Assembly: GCF_016906535.1 (NCBI RefSeq)
Contig: NC_057379.1
Coordinates: 1,550,001 to 1,614,000, forward strand
Direction of reading: 5' to 3'
Origin: Rhizoctonia solani
Taxonomy: Eukaryota > Basidiomycota > Agaricomycetes > Cantharellales > Ceratobasidiaceae
DNA length: 64,000 bases
This document shows, piece after piece, positions 23,319 through 37,218 of the stretch. The notes below the pieces were generated by a model. The model was not told where the DNA came from and did no database searches. It worked only from the letters and a program-made list of their open reading frames with translations. Positions within the stretch are counted from its first letter, which is position 1. Each line of letters begins with the position of its first letter. The translations under genes were made by a program, and so were the position numbers.

Positions 23319-26300
23319 ATGCGTCTAAGCACGCGACTCATCCTTCTTGCGGCTCTGGCCGAGGTGGCTCTTGGAGTTCACCATCAAGACTTTAAATCGT
23401 GTTCACAGTCTGGGTTCTGTCGTCGCGGACGTGCTATTGCGAAACGTGCCGACGACGTTGGTGGGAAATGGACATCTCCCTATGCTATCGATACCACCAA
23501 TCTGAGGATATCTCCTGACCGAAGCAAAATCACTATGCCTGTCAAATCTTCCATCCATCCTGACATCAAATTCCAGCTCAGCGTTATCGTCCACGAGGAT
23601 GGCACGGCGCGTGTCCGAATGGACGAGGTTGACGGACTGAGGAAGCGCTACGACGGTGCTGCCGACTGGGCACTGGCCAGCACTCCCGAGGCACGTGGTG
23701 TTGACTGGAAACCTGTCGATGGCGGTATCGAGGGACGGTGGGACGGATTGTTACTATGTGTCACATATGAGCCCTTGCTCATCGAGCTTATTCGCGATGG
23801 GCGCGTCGAAGTGTCGGTTAATGGGCGTGGCCTTTTGCATATGGAGCACTTCAGGAACAAGCACCAGGCCGAGCATAATACCAACAAAGCTTACACTCAG
23901 CATGCTCAGGGTGAGCAGAAGGTTATAGAGGAACCCAAGCCCAAGGTCAACGCCTGGTTCGAGGGCGAGACAGAAGATGGCTACTGGGAGGAACGATTCA
24001 AGTCATGGACGGATTCCAAGCCCAAAGGTAAGAATCATTTTATTACGCTTGACTCGAAATAATATAACGGTTACTAGGTCCCGAGTCCTTCTCTCTCGAT
24101 ATTACATTCCCCACCCACGCCCAGGTCTACGGTATACCTCAGCACGCTGCTCCACTGTCTCTTCCTACCACCACTGGCGAGGGATCTTTCTTCAACGACC
24201 CATACCGCTTATATAACTTGGATGTATTCGAACACGAGGCTTCCTCCACTATGCCGCTCTACGGCGCCATTCCCCTCCTTCATGCGCACAGCGAACACAG
24301 CACCGTAGGCGTTTTCCTTGCCGTTGCTTCCGAAACATGGATCGATATTTCACGCACACCCGACGCAGCTGGTACCCGCACACACTGGATTGCCGAGTCT
24401 GGCATCATCGATCTTTTTATTCTTCCTGGCCCTAGCACCCAAGACATCTTCTCGCAATACGCCCGCTTGACCGGTAACCCTGTGCTCCCCGCTCTCTGGT
24501 CGCTGGGCTATCACCAATGCCGATGGACTTATGTTTCTTCGGATGATGTACGCAGTGTACAGAAGAGGTTCGACGAGGAAGATATGCCTCTCGACGTACT
24601 CTGGCTGGATATCGAGTACGCAAAGGATCGTATGTACTTTATGTGGGGCGAACACGCGTTCCCGGACCCGATTCAAATGACCAAGGACGTTATGGCTATT
24701 GGACGCAAGGCAAGTATTCTTCCTTTGGCCACTTGTTCGTTCATTAACCGCTCAGGGGTTTAGATGGTCGTTATCGTCGATCCCCACCTTAAGCGCACCG
24801 ACGAGTACCCAGTGTACACTGCTGCCAGAGAACTCGATGTGCTCGTCAAACGTCCAGGCGGAAAAGACGAATTCGAGGGACGGTGTTGGTCCGGATCAAG
24901 TGCTTGGGTTGACTTTCTGCATCCTGCTAGCTGGGACTGGTGGAAGAACCTGTACAAATTCGACAAGCCGGCCGTGGAAGGCGAGGAGAAGGCTGTCGAC
25001 TGGGTTTGGAGGGCTAGTTCTGAGGGTATGCATATTTGGAATGACATGAACGAGGTACGTTTGGCTGGATGTATGCTCGCAGAGTTGACGCTCATGACTG
25101 TCGGTAGCCATCTGTTTTCGACGGTCCAGAGATTACGATGCAAAAGGATAATGTGCATTACGGCGGATGGGAACACCGTGATGTTCATAATATCAATGGA
25201 ATGCTCTACGTGCGTGTCTCATCTGCTTTGGCTAAACCCCTGACTAATCAAATTATATTTGAATAATGACACGACGCCTCATGCTTCCCTTCTGCGCGCA
25301 TGATGACTCAACGTTATTTCATATCTTGGACACAATTTCCTTTGCAGCATAACATTACTGCTCAAGCCGTCAAGGAAAGACAATCTCCGGCCAAGCGTCC
25401 TTTTGTACTCACTCGCTCGTTCTTTGCTGGGTCACAACGTCATGGAGCAATGTGGACCGGTGATAACATGGGTACTTGGGAGCACATGGCCGTTGGTATC
25501 AGGATGGTGCTTACGAGCAATATTGCTGGAATGAGCTTTGCGGGAGGTAAGCAACCCTTTTTCAATCCACGAGGGCGTCGTCACTGATAGCATGTCCCCT
25601 TTTAGCTGATGTCGGAGGATACTTTGGTAACCCTCCTCCCGAGATGCTGGTGCGATGGTACCAAGTTGGCGCATTTACACCATTCTTCCGTGCCCATGCC
25701 CACCTGGACACGAAGCGTCGAGAACCTTACCTCTTGGCGGACCCGTACAAGAGCATAGTTCGCGATGTCTTGCGCTTACGTTATACGCTTTTACCTGTCT
25801 GGTACACGGCATTCAGAGAGACCAGTGTTACCGGTATGCCGGTCTTGAGGTAGGGCCTCTTATCATTTGGGAGAATTGGAAAAAGGACTCACCCGCTTTT
25901 GATCGTTAGACCCCATTACGTCGTCTTCCCCAAGGATAAACAGGGGTTCGCTATTGACGACCAGTATTATATCGGAAACTCGGGACTTTTGGTCAAGCCT
26001 ATCACTGCACCTGGGGTTGACAAAACAAGTGTGTACTTTGCGGGAGCTCAGGTACGTAATCTTAATGAGTGTTAATTAAGGAATTACTGACATGGTGGCC
26101 AGCCTCATTACGACTACCAAACCTACGAGGTCTACCAGGGCTCTGAGCGTGGTAGGAACGTGATCGTACCTGCTCCTCTTGGAAAGATCCCACTCTTCGT
26201 CCAAGCCGGACATGTCATACCCACACGCCAACGTCCACGCCGTTCGTCCCCGCTGATGAAGAACGACCCGTTCACACTCCTTATGGCGCTCGATAACCAA

Positions 26301-26711
26301 GGGTCAGCGGGAGGCGACCTATACCTGGACGACGGAGAAAGCTACGACCACGAGACCGGGTCCCTGATTTGGCGCCAGTTCTTTGCTCAGATGGCCGACG
26401 GCGGGCTGGTGATTGCCGGAGACGACCTCGTGAACGAGAACCTCGACCGAACGGTCGATCAAACGGCGCTGGAGCAATACAACCCGGAGAACGCGTTTGC
26501 AAAGAGCATCGCTCAAGTTCGCGTCGAGCGGATTATCATTCTCGGTAGCAAGAAGCCCAAGGCGGTGCTTAAAGATCGTCTCCCGCTCGAATTCACCTAC
26601 GAGGCCGGTGTCACCTTTGACCAAAACAAGGACGGTCGTGCGAGTGTGTTGACTATCAAGAACCCCGGGGCGTTTATTGTTAAGACTTGGGGTGTGTATG
26701 TTCAATACTAA
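23319..26711 (+). CDS. gls2: ER glucosidase II alpha subunit (GH31)
   Basis: Eight exons (23319-24027, 24078-24709, 24764-25054, 25108-25209, 25348-25546, 25606-25849, 25910-26051, 26103-26711) give 975 residues, normal for the family. It starts with a signal peptide ([20 protein letters not shown]). The GH31 barrel shows LWLDIEY, the nucleophile-bearing [15 protein letters not shown] followed by WTGDN, and GGYFGNP with FFRAHAH. The enzyme removes the inner glucoses from N-glycans in the ER during glycoprotein folding quality control. There is no C-terminal ER-retention signal, as expected, because the beta subunit supplies it. The intron after exon 2 uses a textbook GC donor (AAG|GCAAGT). 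All junctions keep frame and no lesion is seen. Confidence 0.92.
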
Positions 26712-27278
26712 GGGCGGGGTGGTCGCGTGCTCTTTGGAAATCAAAAAATTAGGAAGTGTCGTGCTTTGGGTTAATTTGTGTATTGTAACAAGTTGATATA
26801 TCACTTTACTTAAGCTTCTGCAAAGTCACTTCAAGGGTCTGAAGTGATATGTCCAAAATCCCAACCCGCTAGGCCTAGGCACGTTAGGTATGCCGAAATA
26901 GTGGCGATGAAATAGTGGTATGCGTAAATGAAATTGGAAATGCAACACCCGGTAGCAATCCTGAAGGTATTCCTTTGCGTAGACATTGTATATATCTCAT
27001 GTTTTATATGCGGGATTAACACATATCTACGTCTTTGATTAACATACACACTCGTCATCTCTTATGGTCTCAAGAAGTGTGCACGTTTTGAAAATTCCTC
27101 GTATATTGCATTTCGATTGCATGCCAGTGTATATGCGCTAATTTCGTCTGCTGGCTCTGAAGCTTAGTGTGAATCCTGTCCCCTTTGGAGATCTACTAAA
27201 TCATTGTTGACATAAAACTATTCAAAAGTACATGAGTACGTGTAAGCGCGAAACCGTCACTTAATATTGAAATAAAGT
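26712..27278. other. Spacer between convergent genes
   Basis: AT-rich 3' flanks of glucosidase II (+) and the first P450 (-). No ORF or RNA gene is supported. Confidence 0.5.
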
Positions 27279-29310
27279 TCAATAGGTCACAGAAGTTTTG
27301 AGTAGACGTTTTGCAGCATCATTCCGAAGTTGGATTGAACATCTGAAGGGCTTAGGTCGACTGCGTGTGATTTCAGTACCAACAATGGTTATAAACAAGA
27401 CGGAACCACCCAGTACTTACACAATTTTTGAACTGTTGAAAAGCTTCCACATATCTGGAGATTCGCGACCACCGGCAGCATCAACGCTAGCCAATAGTTC
27501 GGCACTCGCCCGGAAGTCAAACACCGATATCAAGCCAGCGCAGTTGATGAAGGTGCTATCATAGGCTATGTGGATCCCAGGGCATATGCGTCTTCCAAAT
27601 CCAAAGATGTATTTGCGCGGGTCAGGAGCTGGTTTTGATTCCAGATATCTTTCGGGCCGGAAAACATGTGGGTCAGAGTAAATATCTGGGTCGTGAAGTA
27701 TAGCCCTAAGAATATGAATAAGCTAGGAGTATATCTCCTACGATATAACCCACCATAGGTTTGGCTCGATAGAGCTACCCTTGGGAATGCGATATCCTTG
27801 AAACTCAATGTCTTGTTCCGTCGAATGCGGAATGCCTGGTGAAAAGTCAGAAGCAATACTCAGTGTGTTCAATGTCGGCGCACATAATGGTACCACAGGG
27901 TAGTATCTCATTACTTCTTGAAGCACAGCCTCAACATATGGAAGTGAGCCTCGGTCGTGTACTGTCGGGAGCCTATTGGGGCCAATGACCCGGTCGATCT
28001 CATCTTGCGCTTTCTTGGTAATTTCGGGGTGTATCACAAGACAAAATATAAGAGTTGCAAGAATGCTAACCGTCTGCTCAGCTTAGCGGTAGTTTTTTGT
28101 AATGTGGCCGGACGGAATACTCACTGTAGCAGTACCACCTGTGGTGACATTAATGTGGTTATAAGCATTGGGCTCACATGATTATGAGGGGTCAACATAC
28201 CTCCAAACAAAGAAGCAGCAGACCATTTGATCAGGTCCACGTCTTCTTCAGAGGCGTTCGCACCTCCTTTTTGTTCCAACAGGCGTGAAGTGAACGAGGG
28301 CTGAACTAGCTGGTTCCTACGCTACGTCCAAACAGTCGGTTACCTAGCATCGCACGGATTAATAACCACTCACAATCCCGTCCATCACGGTGTCGAAAGG
28401 AACATTGGCATACTCGAGACGCCTACGAAGACCTTCTCGAGCTACCTTTTGAAATTCCCCTCCTGGTGCCCAGGCGGGGTAATAACGCACTGAAATGGAC
28501 CCTCAGTGATTGGCAGGAGTGCGCTTTGTAAATTAAGCTTACGGAAAGGCAGAGAGTTTACCCATCGATGCGTAGCCAACCCGTCCTCCATATAGATTTG
28601 GCCCGCCCTTACTGCAGCTACGAGCGGGTCATCTTCGATGATCTCGTGGCCGTAGGCGAGGTTCATAATAAATCTCGATGCGCTATCGTCAATATGGTTC
28701 ATGTAATTGTCTGGGGTCTTGGCCAGGGCACGTAAAAACTGTAGGAGGTTGCTCGAGTGCAATGTGGAGTATGTCCGAGCCTGAGACTGCTGGAGTACCA
28801 AGGCCATTGTTTTTCGTAGTTGTCTATGACGATTGTTATGTGTGTGCAACACGGTGCTTGTGTTCCATCCCATCCTAGCCGTTGGAAGGGGACGAAGTTA
28901 GCCAAGCCACACGCAGGTGGTACACTACTTACAGTTCCCTCACAAACACATTTCTCGGGCGGTCAGAGGTTTCTGCGGCTCGCTTTTCTAGTAGCTCAGT
29001 AGCAAGTGCCTCGCTATTGATGATGACAGTTGTGTTGGACAGTGTCCGCAGGCAGATTATATCACCTAGGTTGGGCTTTCGGTATTAGGCCATAGAGTTT
29101 CACTCTCTGTGACACACCGTATTGTTCTTTCCAATCGGTGGCAGCTTTGACTGGCCGGTGTGGGACATTCATCTCGGCCACATTCCCCCAGATCCAGTGA
29201 CCGGATGGCCCAGGTGGCAGAGGCAACTGCTGATGAAGAGTACGATGACACAACCATACAAGAGCCAGTGCACCAAGGGAGCCAGCTAATAATTTCTCTA
29301 CGTCAGCCAT
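27279..29310 (-). CDS. Cytochrome P450, copy 1
   Basis: Ten exons (29310-29118, 29065-28933, 28874-28543, 28489-28374, 28321-28201, 28138-28125, 28073-27884, 27835-27754, 27705-27421, 27360-27279) give 515 residues. An N-terminal membrane anchor is followed by the proline hinge LPLPPGPSG. The I-helix region spans the GGTAT/T junction. The ExxR lies in the LQEVMRYYP region, PERYL is present, and the heme-binding loop is FGFGRRICPG with its axial Cys. P450s are haem monooxygenases anchored in the ER; the substrate cannot be read from sequence. Style suggests the O-methylsterigmatocystin oxidoreductase-like group common in basidiomycetes. Exon 6 is only 14 nt. Tandem with the next P450 on the same strand. 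Confidence 0.88.
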
Positions 29311-30326
29311 GGCGTGTACACAAGGCGGAACGGCTGGTGAATGTAGGTTGAAGAAGACGTATGGACGTATGGGAAAGTCCTCTTAGTATTCGTCAGCCTA
29401 GATTATTGAATAGCAAGATGTGACATGGCAGAATAACGTCATTAACCTCTGCAGTATCCACATGACGGTAGTGCACGAGGTCTTGTGTGGCCAAGAATAG
29501 TCAGCTTCGAGGTTTGCTGGACACGTTTAGTGCTGGTCCTACCATAAGCTCAAGCCATAGAGACGACAATCAATAACTTGGTTTGACTGGCGACCGCAGA
29601 TACCAACGAGCTCAACCAGTTCTATGACGTAAGATCGGATAATAATGGATTCATATACCAACGGCTTTGGCGTAGGAAGAGTATGACGTGAACCAGGTGA
29701 GTGTAGCATTTGCTGCATGTCAAACGGATTTCAAATGGGTCCTCGCGGCTCGGTTGTGCGTGGTTAAATGGTTATATCAACACATGATTAAATCAGAAAG
29801 CTGTCCATAATGCTATAGTACGATATATCGGACAAAAGATACGTCATGCTAAGAAAATTCATAGCTGATTTAAATTGACTACTGTAGTATTCTAATGATG
29901 GGCACAGAGTATTTGAATAGAAGTTTTGGGAGGCAAAATTGCGACCGAACAGCATACCACGAAGGTTATTCAGGACACTTGGGTTACAGGCATCTGCATT
30001 AATAACACTTGCCTCGTTCTCATACGAAAGGTGCACCGTAGATAGACGAGTCAATAGTGATCACAGCTAAAAAAAACCATTTCTTTCTCGTTGGTTTGAT
30101 ACCCCATTTATCGGACCAGCCTAAAAACACGGATTCAAATCATCCGGGCAAAGTATTATCAGTGAATTAACTCAGTAAATCAGCGCCAGAGGTAAATATA
30201 TATCGTATCTGGCCCTCGTGCAGCCGTTTTTCACCGCTGTGGGCTGATTTGTGGTAAATACATTCCCAGTTAAGTGCTTGGATTAAGTAGTAGCAGTTCG
30301 AAAACATCTGAAACATTTGAGGCCCG
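29311..30326. other. Spacer between the two P450 genes
   Basis: About 1 kb with no supported gene. It contains the promoter of P450 copy 1 and the 3' flank of copy 2. Confidence 0.5.
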
Positions 30327-32358
30327 TTAAGCACTCGATTCTAAAAGTTCTGCAGCAGCCTTATCACGTATAGTAATATTGTACTCAAAGGCCAGCGGTA
30401 ACCTGAAAGTAGAAATTAGTAATAGAAAACCCGGTCTAACAGATACATACCCTCCTCCGAATCCTTCGTAAAGCTCATACAACCTGGGGCTTTCACGCCC
30501 TCCAAGTTCTCTTACACGTCTGCTCAATTCGCTTCCGGCGTGGATATCGAATGATGCCAACACTGCTGCGCACATGACCCACGCTGTATCGTTCGCGACA
30601 TGAAGCCCAGGACACACACGACGACCAAATCCAAAGTTGAACCTCCTAGGATCTGGATCCGGGACCGATTTGAGGTAGCGGTCGGGTGTGAATGTATGCG
30701 GTGATGGGTAATGTTTCGGGTCATGAAGAATGGCCCTTGATTTGGATCTTTGTTGGCTAGTGTATTGACTTTATTAAATGCTCTATAACTCACCATACGT
30801 TAGGGTTAATGCTCGCGCCTTTGGGAATGCGATACCCCCTGAATTCGATATCTTCCGTGGCAGCATGAGGGAACCCTAGGATTGGTCAGTGCTTAAGACT
30901 TTTGAGGTCCAAAAGCGATGAATGATATGTACCAAGTGGGGTTGGAGGAGATACCCGCATCAACTCCTGTAAGAGTGCTTCCATGTATGGCATTGACTCT
31001 CGGTCGGTGAAACCAGGAAGACGTCCGCGCCCAACCACAGTGTCTATTTCAGCCTGAGCCCGTTGTGCGACTTCAGGGTACAGCGCCATCATAAAAAATA
31101 GAACTACTACAATATGCAGGGTCTACGCCTGCGTTAGATAGGGGATAATAGCCGTATCGTATCACTGACCGTTGTCGAACCAGCTACAAAAGCACCATGT
31201 CAGCCAAAGTTGTCTAAGATATTGACTAATGAGCAACTAACCTAGGTACATGGCGGCTGCTGTCCATTTAATTAGATCAATGTCTTCAGGAGAAGCATTT
31301 CCTCCCCCTTTCTCTTCAAGTAACCGGGACGTGTATGATACACGAGACAGTTGGTTGTGACGCTAGAAAATAGTCAGATATAATATTCGTATAATTAGTA
31401 TGTGCAAGTGCTCACTATCTGTTCGAGAACTTTATCAAAAGGCTCGCTTGCATATTGATTCCTGAGTTCTTTCCCTCGAGCTGCAACTTTCTGGAAACCA
31501 GCACCGGGAACCCACGATGGTACGTATTTAACTGGTTTAGAGTCAGAAAAAGTTGAATGAACACCATTGTATTATCTGCTTACGGAGCGGTATGTCGTTG
31601 ACCCAATAGTGTTTACCAACCCCTAATGCAAAGTAATGAACTGCCTCGTGTATCAAAGAAATAAAGGTGTCGTCCTTTGTGACGATATGGCCATATGTCA
31701 TCCTTAGGATGAATGCTCCAATGGCATTCTTGGCGTGCTCTTTGAACATCCTGGGGCTTCCAGAAATGTTTCGAACGAAAGCTAACGTATTATCCATGTG
31801 TTGTTGAGCATAAGAGCGTGCGGCCGCTGGGTGAAGCGCCGATGCTATCACCCGACGCATTTTTTTGTGCCGCTCGTCGTGAGCATGTAGCGCGACACCT
31901 TGGCTCCATCCCATACTGCTTCACATGAGACGTTATTAAAGCTGAATTTGGGGTGGGGACTGACAGATCTTTAATCATCGTATTTGGTGGACGGTCTGAA
32001 GTCACTCCGGCCCGTTTCTCAAGAAGCTCGGTCACGGCATCAAGGCTGTTGAGATAGATATGGTGCGCGAATGTAGTTGATACGCCAATTACCTCACCTA
32101 ATATTATGCAAGATATGTGAGACACAAGACAAAAAAGGCATTCGATTTCGTACCGCAAATTGATCTGTACTTGGTTCCTAATAGTACATGCCGGTGCGGC
32201 AACCCAAAGAACTCTTTGTGGCCGAAAGCCCAGTGGGATGGAAATGGAGCAGGTGGAAGCGGAAGTCTGCTTTTAGTTTTGCGCCACCTGCGATACAGTA
32301 CCAGAGCTAGAGTAACTCCGAGCAAAAAAAGAATCCGTTTTTCTTCCAGGAAGTTCAT
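30327..32358 (-). CDS. Cytochrome P450, copy 2
   Basis: Ten exons (32358-32154, 32097-31965, 31915-31584, 31531-31416, 31362-31242, 31183-31170, 31122-30933, 30875-30794, 30735-30451, 30402-30327) give 517 residues. It has an N-terminal membrane anchor, the hinge LPLPPAPFPS, LQELMRVSP (ExxR region), PDRYL and the heme loop FGFGRRVCPG. Exons 2 to 9 have exactly the same lengths as in copy 1, including the 14-nt exon, although the proteins are clearly diverged. The acceptor before exon 9 is AAG rather than CAG/TAG. Same enzyme class as copy 1; substrate unknown. Confidence 0.88.
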
Positions 32359-34184
32359 GGTAGACTTGTAGACAACAAAAATTTACCACGTTGCTATTAT
32401 ATACTTTGCCGTGATTACATAGCATTACTACAGTACCCGCTTTGGCCTCCGGTAGACCGTGGTGGGAATTTTTCCTCATCGGGTCGATCAAGGAATCCAG
32501 AATATCAATTACGCCAATATTGCAATTATTTGACTAAATTATATGACTGTCAGTGCTTACATACAGTCAGCTTCGCATCATGATGATCGGTCTTCAGGAT
32601 AGTCTATGTTGGTGAATATTTGTTTAAGTACACTTCTGCCTAGCGTTGCCTAGAACTAAGTTCCATTTTGAATCATTGCTCACTCGTCCTCTGATAACAA
32701 GTAATCACCGGCCGGCAAGCGCCCATGCCAAGCGCCCGCTGACGATTGCTTGCTATCATAAGTAGCTTACGAATTTGCAGCTTGGTTCCAGGCAACCTAG
32801 CGCTGACCAAAATCCTCATAAAGGGTCATTTCCCGGCCGGCCAGAGCGAACTAACACAATCTAGTTTTTCAATTCTGTGCGAAACTTGGTCAATAATGTA
32901 TATGTTTAACTCAATTCATAGAAAGCGTACTGCACATAATTTTATAGCCAAGTTTCCTTTCGCCTCACCCACCACTTCGCTCTGTCGTTAGCAAAGGTGA
33001 CCACCCAGCCCACGAGCCTTCCCCGCGTCTTGGCTCTCAGTCTTTTCCTGCCCCTCTCTTTCCAGCCAGCACTCATATCACTAATCTTATTATACTTGTT
33101 TCCGGACGATCCATATATACTGTCGCAGTGAACCCCAAAGTTCAGATCTCCACATGATGTCCAGACTTTACCGGATGCCCGCATCCAAAAATGCAGAGTC
33201 CGCAACTCGACGGCAAGCGGAGGTGAGTTTAGGACGCGTATCTATAGAAGTATTGGTCAGAGTTTGCCAGTACCCTGCGTATAGCGTAAGACCTTTTACG
33301 CTCAAAATCTGCACTTTCAGGGTTCACCGTTTATATGCCTCGCCCTGCTCTGTACTTGTTATGCGAGCCGACGACACAGAAAAGAATAAGTTACATACTC
33401 GCTTAGCTAGCAAAGAGAGCCCCAGAGAAACACTATCGCCCAACAACTGGGTGGACAGGTCGATGGTGAATCAGGTCACTCAAAGTCAATGATACGGAAA
33501 TACAAATACATATGTCTCTCACTACTGACGACAAACTGAACAAAACTACGGTTGCTCTGAGACAGCTACTTATTTTTAATGGAGGGTAACAGTTTTAAGT
33601 AATCATTCATGATTTGATATTATGGTCAGCTAAATCATCTTCCCTGGATCCAAGCCAGATTGGAGCCTACGCTTAGTGACTCAAGCACTTATTGCACCCC
33701 CTGGTATCAAGGCAAGCAAGGGCCGTCATGTTGATTATTTTTTCTTGCCATAAAAGCACAGTTAAGACTATGTATCTAAGTAAACTGTGATGAAAGCACC
33801 TTTAATTAGTGTAGACATCATTAACGCATATATGCATACCATGGTCCGAAGTTCCATTTTGGTCCTGGCTATTTCCGGGCTGTGGTAACGTTACTTACTC
33901 ACGGTGGAAAGGTGAACTCGTCTCTCACACAAATCAAATCGTAAGAGTGCTCCCTATGGTGTCCAGGGGGTGTCTGAGTAGGCAGACAATCATAAAGAGT
34001 ATTGTTTGGTTGCCTTGGTCGTTCTCAGGCCCCCATCTCCTAGCTGACATTACATCATCAGCTGTATTGGCAATTCTTTGATCAGGGACTCTAACAGGGC
34101 CGACGAGGCAACGACCTCAATCGAGCTCCGACAGTATGGTCCTAGAATGGCCGCCGCTCCTCCTCTCCGTCTTAACCCTACGCT
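32359..34184. other. Intergenic region upstream of the potassium channel
   Basis: No convincing gene. A TATA-like catatata near 33110 precedes an ATG at 33154 with a possible GTGAGT donor at about 33223, but no further exon could be linked. Confidence 0.45.
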
Positions 34185-37100
34185 ATGCCTTCAATAGTAC
34201 TTCTAGTTCCTATGCTCCAGGTCTTATTCGATAGACGCCGTGCTAAATCTGAAGAGTCGTCAAGAGGGTTTGAGGCTGCAGGAGAAACGGAAAGTGGCGT
34301 GAACTCTCATTCTGGAATAACAAATGGTCGAACTCGAGCGGGGAAGATAGTGTCGGTTCCTATCTGGACTCGTATCAAAGACTATCTGTGGGGACAAGAA
34401 GCAGACGAATCGAGGGGGGAATATACTCCTAATTTCCGGTTCGTAGTCATACTCGGTTTGCCGTAATGGCTTGGCTAAGTGCCCAAAATAGATGGACACC
34501 AATCCTGAGCGGCGTGATTATTCCTTTCGCTATTCTCCTTGAAATTCCAGGTTTGACTGAACATGTTCGTGCTGCTTGCTATACTCCCAAAGATTTTGGT
34601 TGACTTCAGTAACTCGGCAGTGGTACATCAGGACGATTGGCAACAAAACCGTCGAGACACAAGACAATTCCAAAAGTGAGTTGGTGGGGCATTCTTCAGC
34701 TACAGTATCTTATCAATATGATTTATAGTTCTGGATGCTGGACTCGCTATCTCAATGGCATCAGCCGTTGTCGCCAACGTGGCTTTGATCACGAGGTTTC
34801 TCGAACGTCGAGTGCGACTGGCTACTTTCGTTGCCATTGGTGGGCTTGTGATTCATGGTAAGCACCTTGTGTGTCATAGGCCGCACTTGGCGTTCATATT
34901 CTGGATTTTTTGAGTGCAGATATCATCAACATAATTGCCGTCATAACATTTGGGGTTGTTCATGGAGTGGATGACGGATTCAGTGCGTACACATATGATG
35001 TTTGGTCACTCCACTTCTGATTCCTATAGCAAGCATATGGACAGGCTTTTTGGATGACTGTGTGTTCTACTATTGCCTCGGTCATCACAACCGTTTCCTT
35101 AATCTATGACTGGATCCGGACCCCCGATTTCGCTCGAAGTGGTACGCACATATTTTGCCACACAATCCAAAGTGGCTAAATATAGGGATGATAGGCAGCG
35201 GCTTGACCCGGAAGCAGAGATTACTGGTTATCATAGTAATGGTTTTACTGTGTTATATAGCCCTCGGAGCAATGTGCTACTCGTTCATCATGGACCTATC
35301 GTTCCAGGTATGCCATCCTTCCAAACTCCGTTGCTGCCACCATTAACCAATTCCTCAGAATGGCCTATATTTTACCGTCGTATCGATTGAAAGTAGGTGA
35401 ACCTTTTCACCTCGTGCTAAATTCTAACCGCCCTGTTTTAGCCGTTGGATTTGGAGATATTGTTCTGAAGACGACACTTGGTCGTGTTTTCTCCATTTTC
35501 TATAACACATTTGGTATAATCAACTTAGGATTGGCTGTTAGCACGACGAGAGAGACCATCATTGAGGTGAGTCAAATATCAATGTCAAATATTCCACCGA
35601 CTCAATATGCCATCATCCGTAGTCATTCGAGAACTCGTATCGAAAACGCCGCGCCGAACGAGAGAAGCTCAAGCATTCTCGAGCTCAAACTCGAGTCGCC
35701 GAGCAACTACTCCGCCGAATGGGTCAACCAGTTTATGTCCCCCTCCCTCACCTAGTCGATCCAGCAGACACGATTATTTATGAAAGCACTCGAATCGGTG
35801 AACGGACACTGACATTCACGTCCTTGGCCGAATCGATGGTGCACAGACCCAACGATGCGGGTTCAAATATTATTCATGGAAGTCTGCGAAGGCACCCGCA
35901 CAGGATGAAAGAGCGGCTGGTCCTCAACATATGGGCGCTGAGTAAAGAGCAAAGAAACGTCCTGTTTGGAGAGCAGGGTGTTACCGGGCCCGGGATAAGC
36001 ACTGATACGATGACTGGAATTGGAGTTGCGACTAACGTTGCTGGCGCCCCATTAACCGGTACAATGATCCGCGAGTCGCCAACTCCGGAAGATCATACCC
36101 CTGATCTACCCAGGCCTGGCTCTAGCACCTCGATTGCAAATGCTGATTCCAATGCCATGACGCTGATCGAACAGTTCCATGCCGAGCTTGGGGGATCTGG
36201 GCACGAAGAGGATAGTGTGGACTATATAGAGCTCAAGGAGAGGTTGGAGAGGGAAGAGAAGAAGGAGTTTGCATTCAAGGTATGGATTTATTGACCCGTA
36301 TCTGAGCTTGTATTAATTACAGATAATCAGCTGGGAGTGGCCTGGTCTTTGTTTGTTGCATTCTGGTTAATTGGATCTGGGGTGTTTGTCGTCACTGAAG
36401 GATGGCGGTTTGGCGAGTCCCTATTCTTCTGTAAGTTAGTAATTCTAAGCTGAAGTTCTTACTTCCTCACCGTATGGATTTAGGCTTCTGTACTTTCTCT
36501 ACGGTTGGATATGGCGATTTTGCCCCAAAGACCCCTGCTGGACGGGCGTTCTTTGTTGGTTGGGCGTTGTTTGGGATTGCTGCAATGACTATTCTTATTT
36601 CTGGTGCGTATTTAACTTGTTTTGCATAGCATGTCTGACATTCAGTTCGTAGTCTTGACTGAAGCTTATTCATCACGCTATAAAACCATTGTCCATTCTA
36701 GCGTACTTGATCGAGCCGTCAAATCCCGCCGACAACGAACGTTGTCACACTCCCATGCGCCTTCTTCCCCATCAGACATGAACGCTCTCGCTATTGAGAT
36801 CGTCAATAATGCTCGAGCGATGCGTGAACATATGTCTTGGTTCGTCAACTCGTCAGGCATGAAGGGCGCTCCCGAAGGCGTGATCAAAGTGTTGGATGAT
36901 GTAGCCGAAGGAGAGAATATGGACGAGAGGGTGAAAAAGGACCTGATGAGCAACGACGAGGCAAGGAAGGTGTGTGCCCATCTTACTATTTTGGTAATTA
37001 CTGACCCTGACGTCACCAGACAGTGTTTGTGATGAGTTTCGAAAGTACGTTGCTAGTGTCTGGCGCTGTGCCTGGTAATATGAGTCAAGCACCTGACATA

Positions 37101-37218
37101 TACATCGCCCGTAGGGATGCTACACAACCTTGCATGTGTTGCCGAAGAGGTTGCACGAGCGCCGCATGAAGATACTCAGAGTCAGATTGGAACTGGCAGA
37201 GGCAGTGATCGACAGTGA
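34185..37218 (+). CDS. tok1: TOK-type two-pore outward-rectifying K+ channel
   Basis: Fifteen exons (34185-34438, 34492-34564, 34621-34675, 34729-34857, 34920-34982, 35034-35141, 35195-35307, 35359-35392, 35442-35566, 35623-36279, 36331-36430, 36484-36603, 36653-36969, 37020-37044, 37115-37218) give about 758 residues. Several hydrophobic helices precede the first pore (SIETVGFGDI). A long cytosolic loop follows, then two helices around the second pore (FSTVGYGDF). The two selectivity filters, with most helices before the first, match the fungal TOK architecture; such channels pass K+ outward across the plasma membrane. One intron falls inside SIET|VGFGDI. The start codon is uncertain: the ATG at 34185 opens the frame, but another ATG at 34148 in a different frame could join through an unrecognised intron. 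Confidence 0.88.

Noticed and set aside
33154..33492. Plus-strand ORF after a TATA-like motif
   Set aside because: No family features and no in-phase second exon; left unannotated.
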